From positions 124,001 to 188,000 of the forward strand of contig JAIUPQ010000006.1 in the NCBI GenBank assembly GCA_020161145.1: a DNA stretch of 64,000 nucleotides, read 5' to 3'. This document shows positions 29,235 through 38,539 of this stretch, piece after piece. Made by a program: the position numbers and the translations under genes. The notes under the pieces are model-generated. The model was not told the origin of the DNA and did no database searches. It saw nothing but the letters and a program-made list of their open reading frames with translations. The stretch is from Pseudomonadota bacterium (GTDB lineage: Bacteria > Pseudomonadota > Gammaproteobacteria > Burkholderiales > Burkholderiaceae_C). The number at the start of each line of letters is the position of its first letter. Position 1 is the stretch's first letter.

Positions 29235-30170
29235 ATGCCCTTCATTCATTGGATCGTCGCCATCCTGCTGGCCGCCACCACCGCCATGGCCGTGGCGGCC
29301 GACCCCGCGCCACGCGTCGCCTTCACCTTCGACGACGGCCCCACGCTTGCCGAGACGCCACGCCTCACGCCCGCCCAGCGCAACCAGGCGTTGCTGGCCG
29401 CATTGGCCGCGCACGGCGTCCAGGCCGCCCTGTTCGTCACCAGCGGCTATGGCGCCGACCAGCCCGAAGGCCGGGCGCTCGCCCGCGCCTGGGGCGAGGC
29501 AGGCCATGCGGTGGGCAACCACACCGTCACCCACCCAGACCTCAACGCAGCCGACGTGACGCTGACGCAATACCAGCGCGAGCTGCTGGCTTGCGACGCG
29601 GTCATCGCCCCGCTGCCCGGCTACCGCAAGTGGTTCCGCTTCACCTACCTGCGCGAAGGCAACACGCCTGAAAAGCGTGATGGCATGCGTGCCTTCCTCG
29701 CCACGCACACCTACCGCAACGCCTACGTCAGCCTCGACACCAGCGACTGGCGGCTCGACGCGCTGCTGCGCAACCGGCTGGCCCGCGACCCACAGGCCGA
29801 CGTCGAGCCCATCCGCCTCGCCTACCTCGCACACGTGGCCCAGCGCGCACAGGCCTACCGCGCCCTGGCGCAGCGCCTGCTGGGCCGCGACGCGCCGCAG
29901 GTGCTGCTGCTGCACCACAACCTGATCAATGCGTTGTGGCTGAACGACGTGATCGCACAGTTCAAGTCCCAGGGCTGGCAGATCGTCTCGCCCGAGACCG
30001 CCTTTGCCGACCCCCTCTACGCCATGCAGCCCGAGCGCGCCACGCCGGGGCAGAGCCTGCTGCTGTCCATCGCCCGCACGCGCGGCGAGGCTCGCATCGA
30101 GGGCTGGGAGCGGCTGGTCGATGACGGCGATTTCGAGATCGACGCGCTCAAAGCCAGGGGCATCGAATGA
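29235..30170 (+). CDS. Polysaccharide deacetylase family protein
   Basis: This 311-residue exported protein has a signal peptide ending TTAMAVAA. It carries the NodB-domain motifs TFDDGPT (catalytic Asp pair) and HTVTHPD (HxxxH metal site), and later LLLHHNL. Such enzymes remove N- or O-acetyl groups from peptidoglycan, chitin oligomers or other polysaccharides; the substrate is not evident here. The stop overlaps the start of the next gene (ATGA), so the deacetylase and the esterase are likely to work together. Confidence 0.88.
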   Translation: MPFIHWIVAILLAATTAMAVAADPAPRVAFTFDDGPTLAETPRLTPAQRNQALLAALAAHGVQAALFVTSGYGADQPEGRALARAWGEAGHAVGNHTVTHPDLNAADVTLTQYQRELLACDAVIAPLPGYRKWFRFTYLREGNTPEKRDGMRAFLATHTYRNAYVSLDTSDWRLDALLRNRLARDPQADVEPIRLAYLAHVAQRAQAYRALAQRLLGRDAPQVLLLHHNLINALWLNDVIAQFKSQGWQIVSPETAFADPLYAMQPERATPGQSLLLSIARTRGEARIEGWERLVDDGDFEIDALKARGIE

Positions 30171-31027
30171 AGCGGCGCACCTTGCTGTGGGCAGCCGGCG
30201 GCCTGACCACACCCCCCGCCCTGGCGCTGCCCTACACCCTCGAAGACACCGACGTCGTCACCGTGCCCGCGCCTGCGCTCAAGCGCGCGTACGAGCTCTA
30301 CGTCAGCCTGCCGCCTGGCTATGCCGAAGGCACTCAGCGCTACCCGGTGCTGTACGTCACCGATGCGCCCTACGCCTTCCCGCTGATCCGCGCCATCGCT
30401 GGCCGGGTGGACCGGCACGGCGTGGGGCTGGCCCCGTTCATCCTCGTCGGCCTGGGCTATGCCAAAGGCGATAGCGGCGTGGTCAGCCGCAACCGGGACT
30501 ACACGCCGACTGCGCGCACGCCTGGGCGTGGCGAGCCCGACACCGTCTATGGGCAGAGCCTGGCCTACCTCGCCCACCTGGCCGACACCGCCATCCCCCT
30601 GGTGGATGCGCGCTGGCGCACCGACCCCAAACGCCGCCTCTACGCCGGCCACTCCTACGGCGGCCTGTTGGGCATCCAGGCGTTGCTGGAGCGCCCGGGG
30701 CTGTTCAGCGACTTCATTCTCGGCAGCCCCTCTTTGTGGTTCGACAAAGGCCAGCCCTTTGAGGCCGAGCAACGCCATGCCAAGGCGCGCCGCCGTCTGG
30801 CCGCCCGCGTGCGCCTCTATGTGGGCGGCCTCGAAATCCCGAGCAAGGCCCGCCCGAATGCCAAAGACATGGTGGGCGATGCCCGCCGCTTCGTGACCCA
30901 GCTGCGCACGCGGCGCCACCCGGGTCTGGACGTGGCGCTGACCGTGCTGGATGGAGAAGACCATGCCACCGTCTTTCCGCGCCTGATCACGCAGGGGCTG
31001 ATGTGGGCGCTGCCCAAGCCGCGCTGA
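30167..31027 (+). CDS. Alpha/beta-hydrolase, putative esterase (enterochelin-esterase-like)
   Basis: This 286-residue hydrolase of the esterase D/IroE type has a short signal-like N-terminus (LLWAAGGLTTPPALA). The family start VTVPAPALKRAYELYVSLPPGYAEG, the nucleophile elbow GHSYGG, and a closing Asp/His region DGEDHATVFP are visible. It overlaps the deacetylase gene by four bases. Together they may trim an acylated envelope or exogenous polymer. Siderophore hydrolysis is possible, but no siderophore genes are near. Confidence 0.83.
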   Translation: MKRRTLLWAAGGLTTPPALALPYTLEDTDVVTVPAPALKRAYELYVSLPPGYAEGTQRYPVLYVTDAPYAFPLIRAIAGRVDRHGVGLAPFILVGLGYAKGDSGVVSRNRDYTPTARTPGRGEPDTVYGQSLAYLAHLADTAIPLVDARWRTDPKRRLYAGHSYGGLLGIQALLERPGLFSDFILGSPSLWFDKGQPFEAEQRHAKARRRLAARVRLYVGGLEIPSKARPNAKDMVGDARRFVTQLRTRRHPGLDVALTVLDGEDHATVFPRLITQGLMWALPKPR

Positions 31028-31076
31028 AGCGGCTCGGCTTGAGGCGTGGCCTAGGCATTGCCATTCTTTAAATTGA

Positions 31077-31102
31077 ATGACAAAATTTCAAATCAATGTC
31101 AT
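31077..31102. promoter_or_regulatory. AT-rich inverted repeat before vapBC (candidate operator)
   Basis: ATGACA (31077-31082) and TGTCAT (31097-31102) form a dyad with a 14-base AT-rich spacer just before the antitoxin start, in a locally AT-rich stretch unlike the surrounding DNA. Antitoxins of this kind usually repress their own promoter through such dyads. Confidence 0.3.
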
Positions 31103-31118
31103 ATGTGAGTTTGATGCC

Positions 31119-31364
31119 ATGATCGACGTCAAAGTGTCAGAAGGTGGCCGCGTGGTCATTCCAGCCGAATTGCGCGCCAAACTGGGCATTGGCATTGGGG
31201 ATATCCTGGCCTTGCAGCAAGACGGTGAGCGGCTGGTGCTGACTACTCGTCGCGCTGGCATCCGGCAGGCGCAGGCGCTGGTGGCCCAGTTCATTCCGCC
31301 AGGCGGGCCTAGCGTCGTGGATGAGTTGATTCGCGAACGCCGCGAAGCAGCCGCCCGCGAATGA
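31119..31364 (+). CDS. AbrB/VapB-type antitoxin
   Basis: This 81-residue protein starts with the SpoVT/AbrB swapped-hairpin domain (IDVKVSEGGRVVIPAELRAKLGIGIGDIL). An acidic and basic C-terminal tail that would wrap the toxin follows. I choose ATG 31119 because the fold begins there; an upstream ATG at 31077 would add 14 residues and cover the inverted repeat. It overlaps the PIN toxin gene by four bases. Confidence 0.85.
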   Translation: MIDVKVSEGGRVVIPAELRAKLGIGIGDILALQQDGERLVLTTRRAGIRQAQALVAQFIPPGGPSVVDELIRERREAAARE

Positions 31365-31747
31365 CGCTGGTCTGCGATGCCTCGGCGCTGCTGGCGCTGT
31401 TGCTGGGCGAGCCTGGTGCCGACCGCATGGCCGAACTGCTTGGCGAGGCGCAAGCGGTCATCGGCGCCGTCAATGCGTGTGAAGTCAGCAGCAAGTTGGC
31501 CGAGCGCGGCATGGATGAGGCATCCATCCTCGCCACCTGGGCCGCACTGCCCATCGACATCGCCCCCTTGAGCGCTGAGCAGGCCCACAGGGCCGCCTTG
31601 CTGCGGCCGGTCACCCGCCACCTGGGCCTGTCCCTTGGCGACCGAGCCTGCCTGGCCCTGGCCCAGCACACCCAGGACGCCACCGTGGTCACGGCCGACC
31701 CGGCCTGGCAGGCCATCAAGGGCTTTCGCTTCACGTTCATTCGTTGA
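31361..31747 (+). CDS. VapC-type PIN-domain ribonuclease toxin
   Basis: This 128-residue PIN-domain protein is expected to cut RNA, often tRNA or rRNA in this family, when freed from its antitoxin. The four metal-binding acids are in place: Asp 6 (VCDASAL), Glu 41 (NACEVSS), Asp 94 (SLGDRACLA) and Asp 113 (TADPAW). ATG 31361 overlaps the antitoxin stop, the normal arrangement for vapBC. Confidence 0.88.
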   Translation: MTLVCDASALLALLLGEPGADRMAELLGEAQAVIGAVNACEVSSKLAERGMDEASILATWAALPIDIAPLSAEQAHRAALLRPVTRHLGLSLGDRACLALAQHTQDATVVTADPAWQAIKGFRFTFIR

Positions 31748-31840
31748 TGCCACGCCCCGCGATCTACCATCGCCTGCCTTGTGCAGGGCACCAGCCCTGA
31801 CTTTTGTTGTTGTCTGTTTCCCTTGGGAGTTGTCTTGACC

Positions 31841-32290
31841 ATGAATGACAAGCACGTGCTGTTCGCCGCCCTGACCTGCGCGGCCTCGATCACCGGGGCT
31901 CAGGCCACCGAAACGGTGGCCCCCGGCCTCTGGTCCGAACAGGTGTCCCACTCCATGGACCAGGGCCACACCTGGCGCGCCAGGCCGCCCGTCAAGCACT
32001 GCGTCAGTGCGCAACAGGCCGCAACCCCATCGGAGCGCCTGCGCGAGCTGATCGAAGCGGAGGGTTGCTCGACGGACGGCGTGTCGGTGGCCAAAGGCCG
32101 CATTGAAGGCGTCGTGGTCTGCACCAGCCATGGCGGCGCCCGCATCAAGCTCAGCGGCCAATACAGCGACACCCGCTACAACGTGACTGGCGACGCCACC
32201 GGCCAGGCCGAGGTCAATGGCCAGGTCATCGACATGCCCTTGCGCATCCAGTCCCGCTGGACGGGCCAGCGCGTGGGAGCGTGCTCCTGA
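31841..32290 (+). CDS. DUF3617 exported protein
   Basis: This 149-residue protein has a signal peptide (LFAALTCAASITGAQA). The start VAPGLWSEQVSHSMDQG and the paired Cys pattern (HCVSAQ, EGCSTDG, VVCTSHG, GACS) fit the DUF3617 family of small periplasmic beta-rich proteins common in Proteobacteria. Function is unknown. Its nearest neighbours are vapC and sdaA, with no operon link evident. Confidence 0.7.
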   Translation: MNDKHVLFAALTCAASITGAQATETVAPGLWSEQVSHSMDQGHTWRARPPVKHCVSAQQAATPSERLRELIEAEGCSTDGVSVAKGRIEGVVVCTSHGGARIKLSGQYSDTRYNVTGDATGQAEVNGQVIDMPLRIQSRWTGQRVGACS

Positions 32291-32396
32291 CGGCCGACCG
32301 GGGCTCGCAAGCCACAAGGGGCTTTGGTTTCCAGGGCCCCCGCTGATGCCACACTACGGCTCGCACTGAGCCCACCCCGCAACCCCACCCACCGCC

Positions 32397-33788
32397 ATGG
32401 CCATCTCTGTCTTCGACCTGTTCAAAATCGGCATCGGGCCGTCCAGCAGCCACACCGTGGGGCCCATGCGGGCCGCGCGCCTCTTCACGGCGCGGCTGGC
32501 GCACGACGGCCATCTGGCCGCCACCGCGCGCATCTGCTCGCAGCTGTTTGGCTCGCTGGGCGCCACCGGCAAAGGCCATGGCTCCGACACCGCCGTGCTG
32601 CTGGGCCTAGCCGGATACGAGCCGGACACCGTCGATGTGGAGCGCGTCGCAAGCTACCTCGCCGAGATGCGCGGCCACAAGCGCATCCCGCTGGGTGACG
32701 GCCACAGCATCGCCTTCGACGAGCCCAAAGACCTGATCCTGCACAAGCGCAAAGCCCTGCCGCTGCACGCCAACGGCATGACGTTCACCGCCTTTGACGC
32801 CAGCGGCGCCGTGCTGGACGAGCGCACCTATTACTCGGTGGGCGGTGGTTTTGTCGTCAGTGAAGAGGTGCTGGCCGACGGCAGCAAGCAAAAGACCATC
32901 GCGCCCGACGCCACCGTGCTGCCCTACCCCTTCAAGACCGGCGACGAGTTGCTGCAGCAGACCGAGCGCCACGGCCTCTCCATTGCCGAGGTGATGCGCC
33001 GCAACGAGGCCCACTGGCGGCCCGAGGCCGAGACGGTGGCGGGCCTGGCCCGCATCTGGCAGGTGATGCAGGACTGCGTCACCCGCGGCTGCCGCACCGA
33101 GGGCACGCTGCCCGGCGGCTTCAAGGTCAAGCGCCGCGCGCCCGAGTTGCACCGCCAGCTCACCGCCAAGCCTGAAGAGGCGCTGCGCGACCCGCTGCAG
33201 GTGATGGACTGGATCAACCTCTACGCGCTGGCCGTCAACGAAGAGAACGCCGCCGGTGGCCGCGTGGTCACCGCGCCCACCAACGGCGCGGCGGGCATCG
33301 TGCCGGCCGTGCTGCACTACTACACGCGCTTTGTCTATGGCGCCAACGCCCGGGGCGTGGAAGACTTTTTGCTCACCGCCGCCGCCATCGGCATCCTCTA
33401 CAAAGAAAACGCCTCCATCAGTGGCGCCGAGGTGGGCTGCCAGGGCGAGGTGGGCGTGGCCTGCAGCATGGCGGCCGGCGCGCTGTGCGCGGTCATGGGT
33501 GGCACCCCCGCGCAGGCCGAGAACGCGGCCGAGATCGGCATGGAACACCACCTGGGCCTGACCTGCGACCCGGTGGGCGGGCTGGTGCAAATCCCCTGCA
33601 TCGAGCGCAACGCCATCGCCTCGGTCAAGGCCATCAACGCCGCGCGCATGGCGCTGCGCGGTGACGGCACGCACTTCGTCAGCCTGGACAAAGTCATCAA
33701 GACCATGCGCGACACCGGTGCCGACATGATGACCAAATACAAGGAAACCGCGCGCGGCGGCCTGGCCGTCAACATCGTCGAGTGCTGA
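32397..33788 (+). CDS. sdaA: L-serine ammonia-lyase (iron-sulfur type)
   Basis: This 463-residue enzyme turns L-serine to pyruvate and ammonia with a [4Fe-4S] cluster. The start [24 protein letters not shown] and the Cys-bearing [23 protein letters not shown] and [19 protein letters not shown] are diagnostic. This is the single-chain form. Serine made from glycine by glycine cleavage and GlyA would be its substrate, which fits the gcv operon a few kb upstream. The next gene starts inside its last codons. Confidence 0.96.
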   Translation: MAISVFDLFKIGIGPSSSHTVGPMRAARLFTARLAHDGHLAATARICSQLFGSLGATGKGHGSDTAVLLGLAGYEPDTVDVERVASYLAEMRGHKRIPLGDGHSIAFDEPKDLILHKRKALPLHANGMTFTAFDASGAVLDERTYYSVGGGFVVSEEVLADGSKQKTIAPDATVLPYPFKTGDELLQQTERHGLSIAEVMRRNEAHWRPEAETVAGLARIWQVMQDCVTRGCRTEGTLPGGFKVKRRAPELHRQLTAKPEEALRDPLQVMDWINLYALAVNEENAAGGRVVTAPTNGAAGIVPAVLHYYTRFVYGANARGVEDFLLTAAAIGILYKENASISGAEVGCQGEVGVACSMAAGALCAVMGGTPAQAENAAEIGMEHHLGLTCDPVGGLVQIPCIERNAIASVKAINAARMALRGDGTHFVSLDKVIKTMRDTGADMMTKYKETARGGLAVNIVEC

Positions 33789-36700
33789 CCTCCGCTTCTC
33801 AGCCCGCGTCGCTGGCGCGGCACGTGGACGCCGGCACGCTGGCGCGCGGCCTGGCCATCTGGCGCAGCCACCAGGTGCTGGATGCCGACCTGGAGCAGCC
33901 CAGCCTCGACGAGTGGCTGATCTCCGGTCGCGTCCAGGGCTCGGCGCGCCTGCCCTACCGCACCGACGTCTCCATCACGCTGAACGACCAGGGCGTCATC
34001 ACCGCCTTCGCGTCGGAATGCGACTGTCCGGTGGGCCACCGCTGCAAGCACGCCGTGGCGCTGGTGTGGGCGGCGTGGCCAGACATCGCCAGCGAGCCCT
34101 CGACCCCACACCTGCCCGAGGCCCTGGTGGCTCAAGCCCTGGCACTGATGGCCCGGGGTGGCCCCGTGCCCGCCGCCGCACCGCCGCCCGCCACACCGCA
34201 GGAGCGCGCCCTGCACCTGGCCGAGCAAGCCTGGCAGCGCTGGCTGGGCGAGGCCCGCCCCGACACCGCCGCGCCAGCCCCCACGCACCTCGCGCACACG
34301 CCGCACCCGGTCTTCATGTTGATGGCCCAGCGCCAGGGGCAGGCCCAGGTGCTGACGCTGAGCTGGGGCGAGTCGCGCCGCGCCGCCACCGGCAAGGGCT
34401 GGATCAAGGTGCGGCCACCCAGCTATTACGGCGTCCAGGGCCACACGCCCCAGGCCGCTGCGCAGCAAGACCTGGTGCGCCTGATCCAGGCCTTGCCGCC
34501 GTTGCAGCCCAGCGGCTACTTCCACTACGAGCGACCATCGGGCGGCGTGGTGGCGGGCAGCGTGGGCCTGCTGGCGCTGGAGCGCGCAGCCCAGTCGGGC
34601 CTGCTGTTCTGGTGCACCCGCAGCGACGCCCTGGGCCAGCCGCTGACCTGGGGCGGCCCGCGCGAGCTGACCTGGCAATGGGCCAGCGAGCCGCATGGGC
34701 CGGCCAACGCGCCGCACTGGACGCTGGCCGCGCAGGTGACAGCGGCCACTGGCGATCCCTTGCCGCTCTACCCCAACACGCCACCGCTGTACGTGGATCT
34801 GGCCGCCGGCCAATGCGGCCCGGCCACGCACGCCGGGCTGGCGCCGGTGCGCCTGGCCCACCTGCTGCGCATGCCACCGCTGCCGGCCGCGCTGCTGGCG
34901 GCGCATGCGGCCGACGTGCAGCAGCAGATGGCGGGCCTGCCGCTGCCGCCCGGCGTGGCCCCGCTGGCCGAGGTGCGCGAGGCCGCCATGCCCCGGCTGC
35001 GCATCGAACCCGCCGAAGGCCTGGCACGCGGCGTGCTGAGTTTTCAATATGGCGACCACCACTGCCACGAGCGCAGCCAAGCCAACCCCCTGCCGCTGCC
35101 CGGCCTGCTGCTGCACCGCGACCTGGCCGCCGAGCAGGCCGCCCGCACCGCGCTGGCCGCGCTGGCACTGGCGGAGGTGGCTCCCCACGTGTACGCCTAC
35201 CCACCCACGCCAGCCGGCCAGCAGGCCTGGCTGGTGCTGCTGGATGGCGACTTTGCCGCGCTGCGCGCCCAGGGCTTCCAGATCGACCTGCACCCGCAGC
35301 TGGCCACTGCCATTGCGCATGGCGAGGAGGTGCACATCGCGCTGGACGATCCGGCCGAAGACTGGGAGGCCTCGCCCTGGTTCGACCTCTCGCTGGGCAT
35401 CGCAGTCAACGGCCAGCGCCACAACCTGTTGCCGCTGCTGCCGGCGCTGATCGACCACCTGACCGCGCACGGCGAGCCCTTGCCGCCGCACGTCTACCTG
35501 CCGCAGCCAGGCGGCGGCTGGCTGCGCCTGCCCACCGAGCCCATCCAGCCCTGGCTGACCGCCCTGATCGAGCTGATGGACGGCCGCCGAACCGGCGAAT
35601 GGCAGGGCGAGGCGCTGCGCCTCAGCCGCCACGAGGTGCTGCGCACCGCGGCCAGCCTGGGCGACGGCGTGGCCTGGGCCGGTGCCGATGCCTTGCGCGC
35701 GCTGATGCAGGCGCTGCGTGGCCAGGCCACACTGCCCACCGTGGCGCCACCCGCCGGGCTGGCGGCCGAGCTGCGGCCCTACCAGCTGCAAGGGCTGAGC
35801 TGGCTGCAGTTTCTGCGCCAGCACCAGTTTGGCGGCGTGCTGGCCGACGACATGGGCCTGGGCAAGACGCTGCAAACCCTGGCCCACCTGCTGACCGAAC
35901 AGCAGGCCGGCCGCCTGCGCGAGCCGGCGCTGGTGGTGGCCCCGGTCAGCCTGCTGGGCAACTGGCAGCGCGAGGCGGCGCGCTTTGCACCCGGCCTGCG
36001 CACCCACGTCTGGCATGGCGGCACCCGCCACGGCCAGGCCAGCCAACTGCGCGATGCCGATCTGGTCATTGCGCCCTACTCGCTGCTGCACCGCGACCGC
36101 GACACCTGGCTGGCCGCGCCCTGGAGCGTGGTCGTCTTCGACGAGGCCCAGCACCTGAAGAACGCCCACACCCAGGCCGCCCAGGTGGCCTGCGAGCTGC
36201 CGGCCACGCAGCGCCTGGCGCTGTCGGGCACGCCCATGGAAAACCACCTGGGCGAGCTGTGGAGCCTGTTCCACACGCTGATGCCCGGCTTTCTGGGCTC
36301 CAGCCGGCAGTTCACGCAGTGGTTTCGCACCCCCATCGAGAAGCGCGGCGACGGCGAGCAGATGGCCCGGCTGCGCCAGCGCATCACCCCTTTCATGCTG
36401 CGCCGGACCAAGGACGCCGTGGCGGCCGAGTTGCCGCCCAAGCAGGAGATCCCCACGCCCATCGACCTGGGCGACGCCCAGGCCAGCCTGTACGAGACCA
36501 TCCGCCTGGCCACCGAGCGCACGGTGCAGGCCGCGCTGGCCGGCAAGGGGCTGGCGCGCTCGCGCATCGAGGTGCTGGACGCGCTGCTCAAGCTGCGTCA
36601 GGTCTGCTGCGACCCGCGCCTGGTGCCGCTGCCGGCCGCCGCCAAGGTCAAGCAATCGGCCAAGCTCGAATGGCTGCTGGACGCCCTGCCCGAAATGCTG

Positions 36701-37174
36701 GCCGAGGGTCGGCGCGTGCTGCTGTTCTCGCAGTTCACCACCATGCTGGCGCTGATCGAAGGCGCGCTGGCGCCCACCGGCCTGCGCTGGACCAAGCTCA
36801 CCGGCCAGACGCAAAAGCGCGATGCCGCCATCGCCCGCTTCACCTCGGGTGAGGTGCCGCTGTTCCTGATCAGCCTCAAGGCCGGCGGCGTCGGCCTCAA
36901 CCTGCCGCAGGCCGACACCGTCATCCACTACGACCCCTGGTGGAACCCGGCCGCCGAGAACCAGGCCACCGACCGCGCCCACCGCATCGGCCAGACGCGC
37001 GCGGTCATGGTCTACAAGCTGATTGCCGCCGGCACCATCGAAGAGCGCATCGCCGCGCTGCAGGCGCGCAAGGCCGCGCTGGCCCAAGGGCTGTACAGCG
37101 ACGCCGCGGCACGCAAGCAGCCACTCTTCACCGAAAGCGACCTGGCCGAGCTGCTGCGGCCACTGGACGCGTGA
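33782..37174 (+). CDS. SNF2-family DEAD/DEAH helicase with SWIM zinc finger
   Basis: This 1130-residue protein has an N-terminal SWIM finger C-x-C-x5-C-x-H (Cys 80, Cys 82, Cys 88, His 90). A long middle region precedes the SNF2 ATPase: Walker A DDMGLGKT, Walker [22 protein letters not shown], and helicase C-terminal [43 protein letters not shown]. Such bacterial Swi2/Snf2 proteins move or remodel DNA-protein complexes; a few act with RNA polymerase or in phage defence. GTG 33782 overlaps sdaA by seven bases and the hydrolase ATG overlaps its stop. No methylase or nuclease partner is adjacent, so I do not call a defence system. Confidence 0.9.
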   Translation: MLTSASQPASLARHVDAGTLARGLAIWRSHQVLDADLEQPSLDEWLISGRVQGSARLPYRTDVSITLNDQGVITAFASECDCPVGHRCKHAVALVWAAWPDIASEPSTPHLPEALVAQALALMARGGPVPAAAPPPATPQERALHLAEQAWQRWLGEARPDTAAPAPTHLAHTPHPVFMLMAQRQGQAQVLTLSWGESRRAATGKGWIKVRPPSYYGVQGHTPQAAAQQDLVRLIQALPPLQPSGYFHYERPSGGVVAGSVGLLALERAAQSGLLFWCTRSDALGQPLTWGGPRELTWQWASEPHGPANAPHWTLAAQVTAATGDPLPLYPNTPPLYVDLAAGQCGPATHAGLAPVRLAHLLRMPPLPAALLAAHAADVQQQMAGLPLPPGVAPLAEVREAAMPRLRIEPAEGLARGVLSFQYGDHHCHERSQANPLPLPGLLLHRDLAAEQAARTALAALALAEVAPHVYAYPPTPAGQQAWLVLLDGDFAALRAQGFQIDLHPQLATAIAHGEEVHIALDDPAEDWEASPWFDLSLGIAVNGQRHNLLPLLPALIDHLTAHGEPLPPHVYLPQPGGGWLRLPTEPIQPWLTALIELMDGRRTGEWQGEALRLSRHEVLRTAASLGDGVAWAGADALRALMQALRGQATLPTVAPPAGLAAELRPYQLQGLSWLQFLRQHQFGGVLADDMGLGKTLQTLAHLLTEQQAGRLREPALVVAPVSLLGNWQREAARFAPGLRTHVWHGGTRHGQASQLRDADLVIAPYSLLHRDRDTWLAAPWSVVVFDEAQHLKNAHTQAAQVACELPATQRLALSGTPMENHLGELWSLFHTLMPGFLGSSRQFTQWFRTPIEKRGDGEQMARLRQRITPFMLRRTKDAVAAELPPKQEIPTPIDLGDAQASLYETIRLATERTVQAALAGKGLARSRIEVLDALLKLRQVCCDPRLVPLPAAAKVKQSAKLEWLLDALPEMLAEGRRVLLFSQFTTMLALIEGALAPTGLRWTKLTGQTQKRDAAIARFTSGEVPLFLISLKAGGVGLNLPQADTVIHYDPWWNPAAENQATDRAHRIGQTRAVMVYKLIAAGTIEERIAALQARKAALAQGLYSDAAARKQPLFTESDLAELLRPLDA

Positions 37175-37965
37175 TGCTGGCCATCGCGCACGCCGGCCGC
37201 ACGCTGACCATCGAGCACGCCGACTTGGGCGCGCCAGATGCCGGCGGCCCGCTGCTGGTGTTTTTGCACGAGGGCCTGGGCAGCGTCAGCTTCTGGCGCG
37301 ACTTTCCGGCGCTGCTGTGCGCGGCGCTGCAGGCGCGCGGGCTGGTCTATTCGCGCCCTGGCTACGGCCACTCCACGCCGCGCGCGCCGCACGAGCGCTG
37401 GGCGCCCGACTACCTGCACCAGCAGGCGCTGGCGGTGCTGCCCGCCGTGCTGGCGGCGCGGGGCGAGCGGGGCCCTTATGCGCTGGTGGGCCACAGCGAC
37501 GGTGGCAGCATCGCGCTGATCCATGCCGCCCACGATGCGGCCCGCCGCGTGGCCTGGACGGCGGCCATCGCGCCGCACATCGACGTGGAGGCCAAGGCGC
37601 TGGACGGCATCCGGGCCACGCGCCAGCGCTTCGAGGCGCCTGACTCGCCACTGCGCCGCCAACTGGCGCGCCACCATGCCGATGTGGACTCGGCCTTCTA
37701 CGGCTGGTGCGACGCCTGGCTCTCGCCCGCGTTTGCGCCCTGGTCCATCGAGGCCGAGATCGCCGCCATCCGCTGCCCACTGCTGGCCATGCAGGGCGAG
37801 GACGATGCCTACGCCACGCCCGATCAGGTGCGGCGCATAGGCCAGCGCGTGCCGCAGGCCCAGGTGCGCCTGCTGCCGGGGATGGGCCACACGCCTTTTG
37901 CCCAGCAGCCCGAGGTGGTCGTGGGCGCCATCGCGCAACTGGCCCGGCAGGCTGCATCGGCATAG
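37174..37965 (+). CDS. Alpha/beta-hydrolase
   Basis: This 263-residue soluble hydrolase shows the oxyanion-hole region VFLHEGLGSVSFWRDFPALLCAAL, the nucleophile elbow GHSDGGSIAL, Asp in GEDDAYATPDQ and the catalytic His in LLPGMGHTPFAQQP. The substrate is unknown. The ATG shares one base with the helicase stop codon, so the two are coupled in translation although no functional link is obvious. Confidence 0.88.
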   Translation: MLAIAHAGRTLTIEHADLGAPDAGGPLLVFLHEGLGSVSFWRDFPALLCAALQARGLVYSRPGYGHSTPRAPHERWAPDYLHQQALAVLPAVLAARGERGPYALVGHSDGGSIALIHAAHDAARRVAWTAAIAPHIDVEAKALDGIRATRQRFEAPDSPLRRQLARHHADVDSAFYGWCDAWLSPAFAPWSIEAEIAAIRCPLLAMQGEDDAYATPDQVRRIGQRVPQAQVRLLPGMGHTPFAQQPEVVVGAIAQLARQAASA

Positions 37966-38000
37966 ACTGAGGCTCCCCCTTTCGCTGCAAGGAGCCCGTC

Positions 38001-38525
38001 ATGCGCACCCCCGTCGTACTGGCCAGCCTGCTGGCCCTGGCCGCCACCGCGTCGGCCGCCGAACTCTCCGTGACGCTGGACGCTGTGACCGAAGCCGGCA
38101 GCGGCAAGGCCATCGGCCGCGTCACCATCAGCGAGACGCCCTACGGCCTGGTGTTCACGCCCAGCCTGGAAGGCCTGCCGCCCGGCGTGCACGGCTTTCA
38201 CGTGCACGACAAACCCTCGTGCGCAGCGGCCGACAAAGACGGCAAGCCGGTGGCGGCGCTGGCCGCCGGCGGTCACTTCGACCCCGCCGCCACCGGCCGC
38301 CACGGCGCGCCCTGGGGCGATGGCCATCTGGGCGACCTGCCCGGCCTGGTGGTGGGCGCAGACGGCCGCGCCAGCTATGCGGTGCTGGCGCCGCGCCTGA
38401 AGCGACTCGATGAGGTCAAAGGCCACGCGCTGATGGTGCACGTGGGCGGCGACAACCACGCCGACCACCCCGCGCCGCTGGGCGGCGGCGGGGCACGCAT
38501 GGCCTGCGGCGTCATCGGCGGCTGA
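38001..38525 (+). CDS. sodC: Periplasmic Cu/Zn superoxide dismutase
   Basis: This 174-residue exported enzyme has a signal peptide ([14 protein letters not shown]). It converts superoxide to oxygen and hydrogen peroxide in the periplasm. Copper and zinc ligands are seen in [32 protein letters not shown] and [14 protein letters not shown]. The structural disulfide pair is Cys in KPSCAAAD and RMACGVIGG. It is convergent with the indolepyruvate oxidoreductase gene and shares a palindrome with its stop. Confidence 0.95.
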   Translation: MRTPVVLASLLALAATASAAELSVTLDAVTEAGSGKAIGRVTISETPYGLVFTPSLEGLPPGVHGFHVHDKPSCAAADKDGKPVAALAAGGHFDPAATGRHGAPWGDGHLGDLPGLVVGADGRASYAVLAPRLKRLDEVKGHALMVHVGGDNHADHPAPLGGGGARMACGVIGG

Positions 38526-38539
38526 GCGCGGCGCGCTCA
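38523..38539. terminator. Palindrome made of both stop codons between convergent genes
   Basis: TGAGCGCG (38523-38530), one G, then CGCGCTCA (38532-38539) form a perfect 8-bp stem. Its ends are the sodC stop (TGA) and the stop of the convergent oxidoreductase gene. There is no U-run, so it may act as a two-way pause or RNA end-protecting hairpin rather than as a strong intrinsic terminator. Confidence 0.5.

Noticed and set aside
33398-37087. 1229-codon open frame on the minus strand
   Set aside because: Antisense to the SNF2 helicase and the end of sdaA, with Gln/Arg/Gly-rich nonsense text and no motif.
33782-37174. SNF2 helicase as part of a DISARM or similar defence system
   Set aside because: No methylase, DUF1998, PLD or nuclease gene is adjacent; neighbours are sdaA and a hydrolase.
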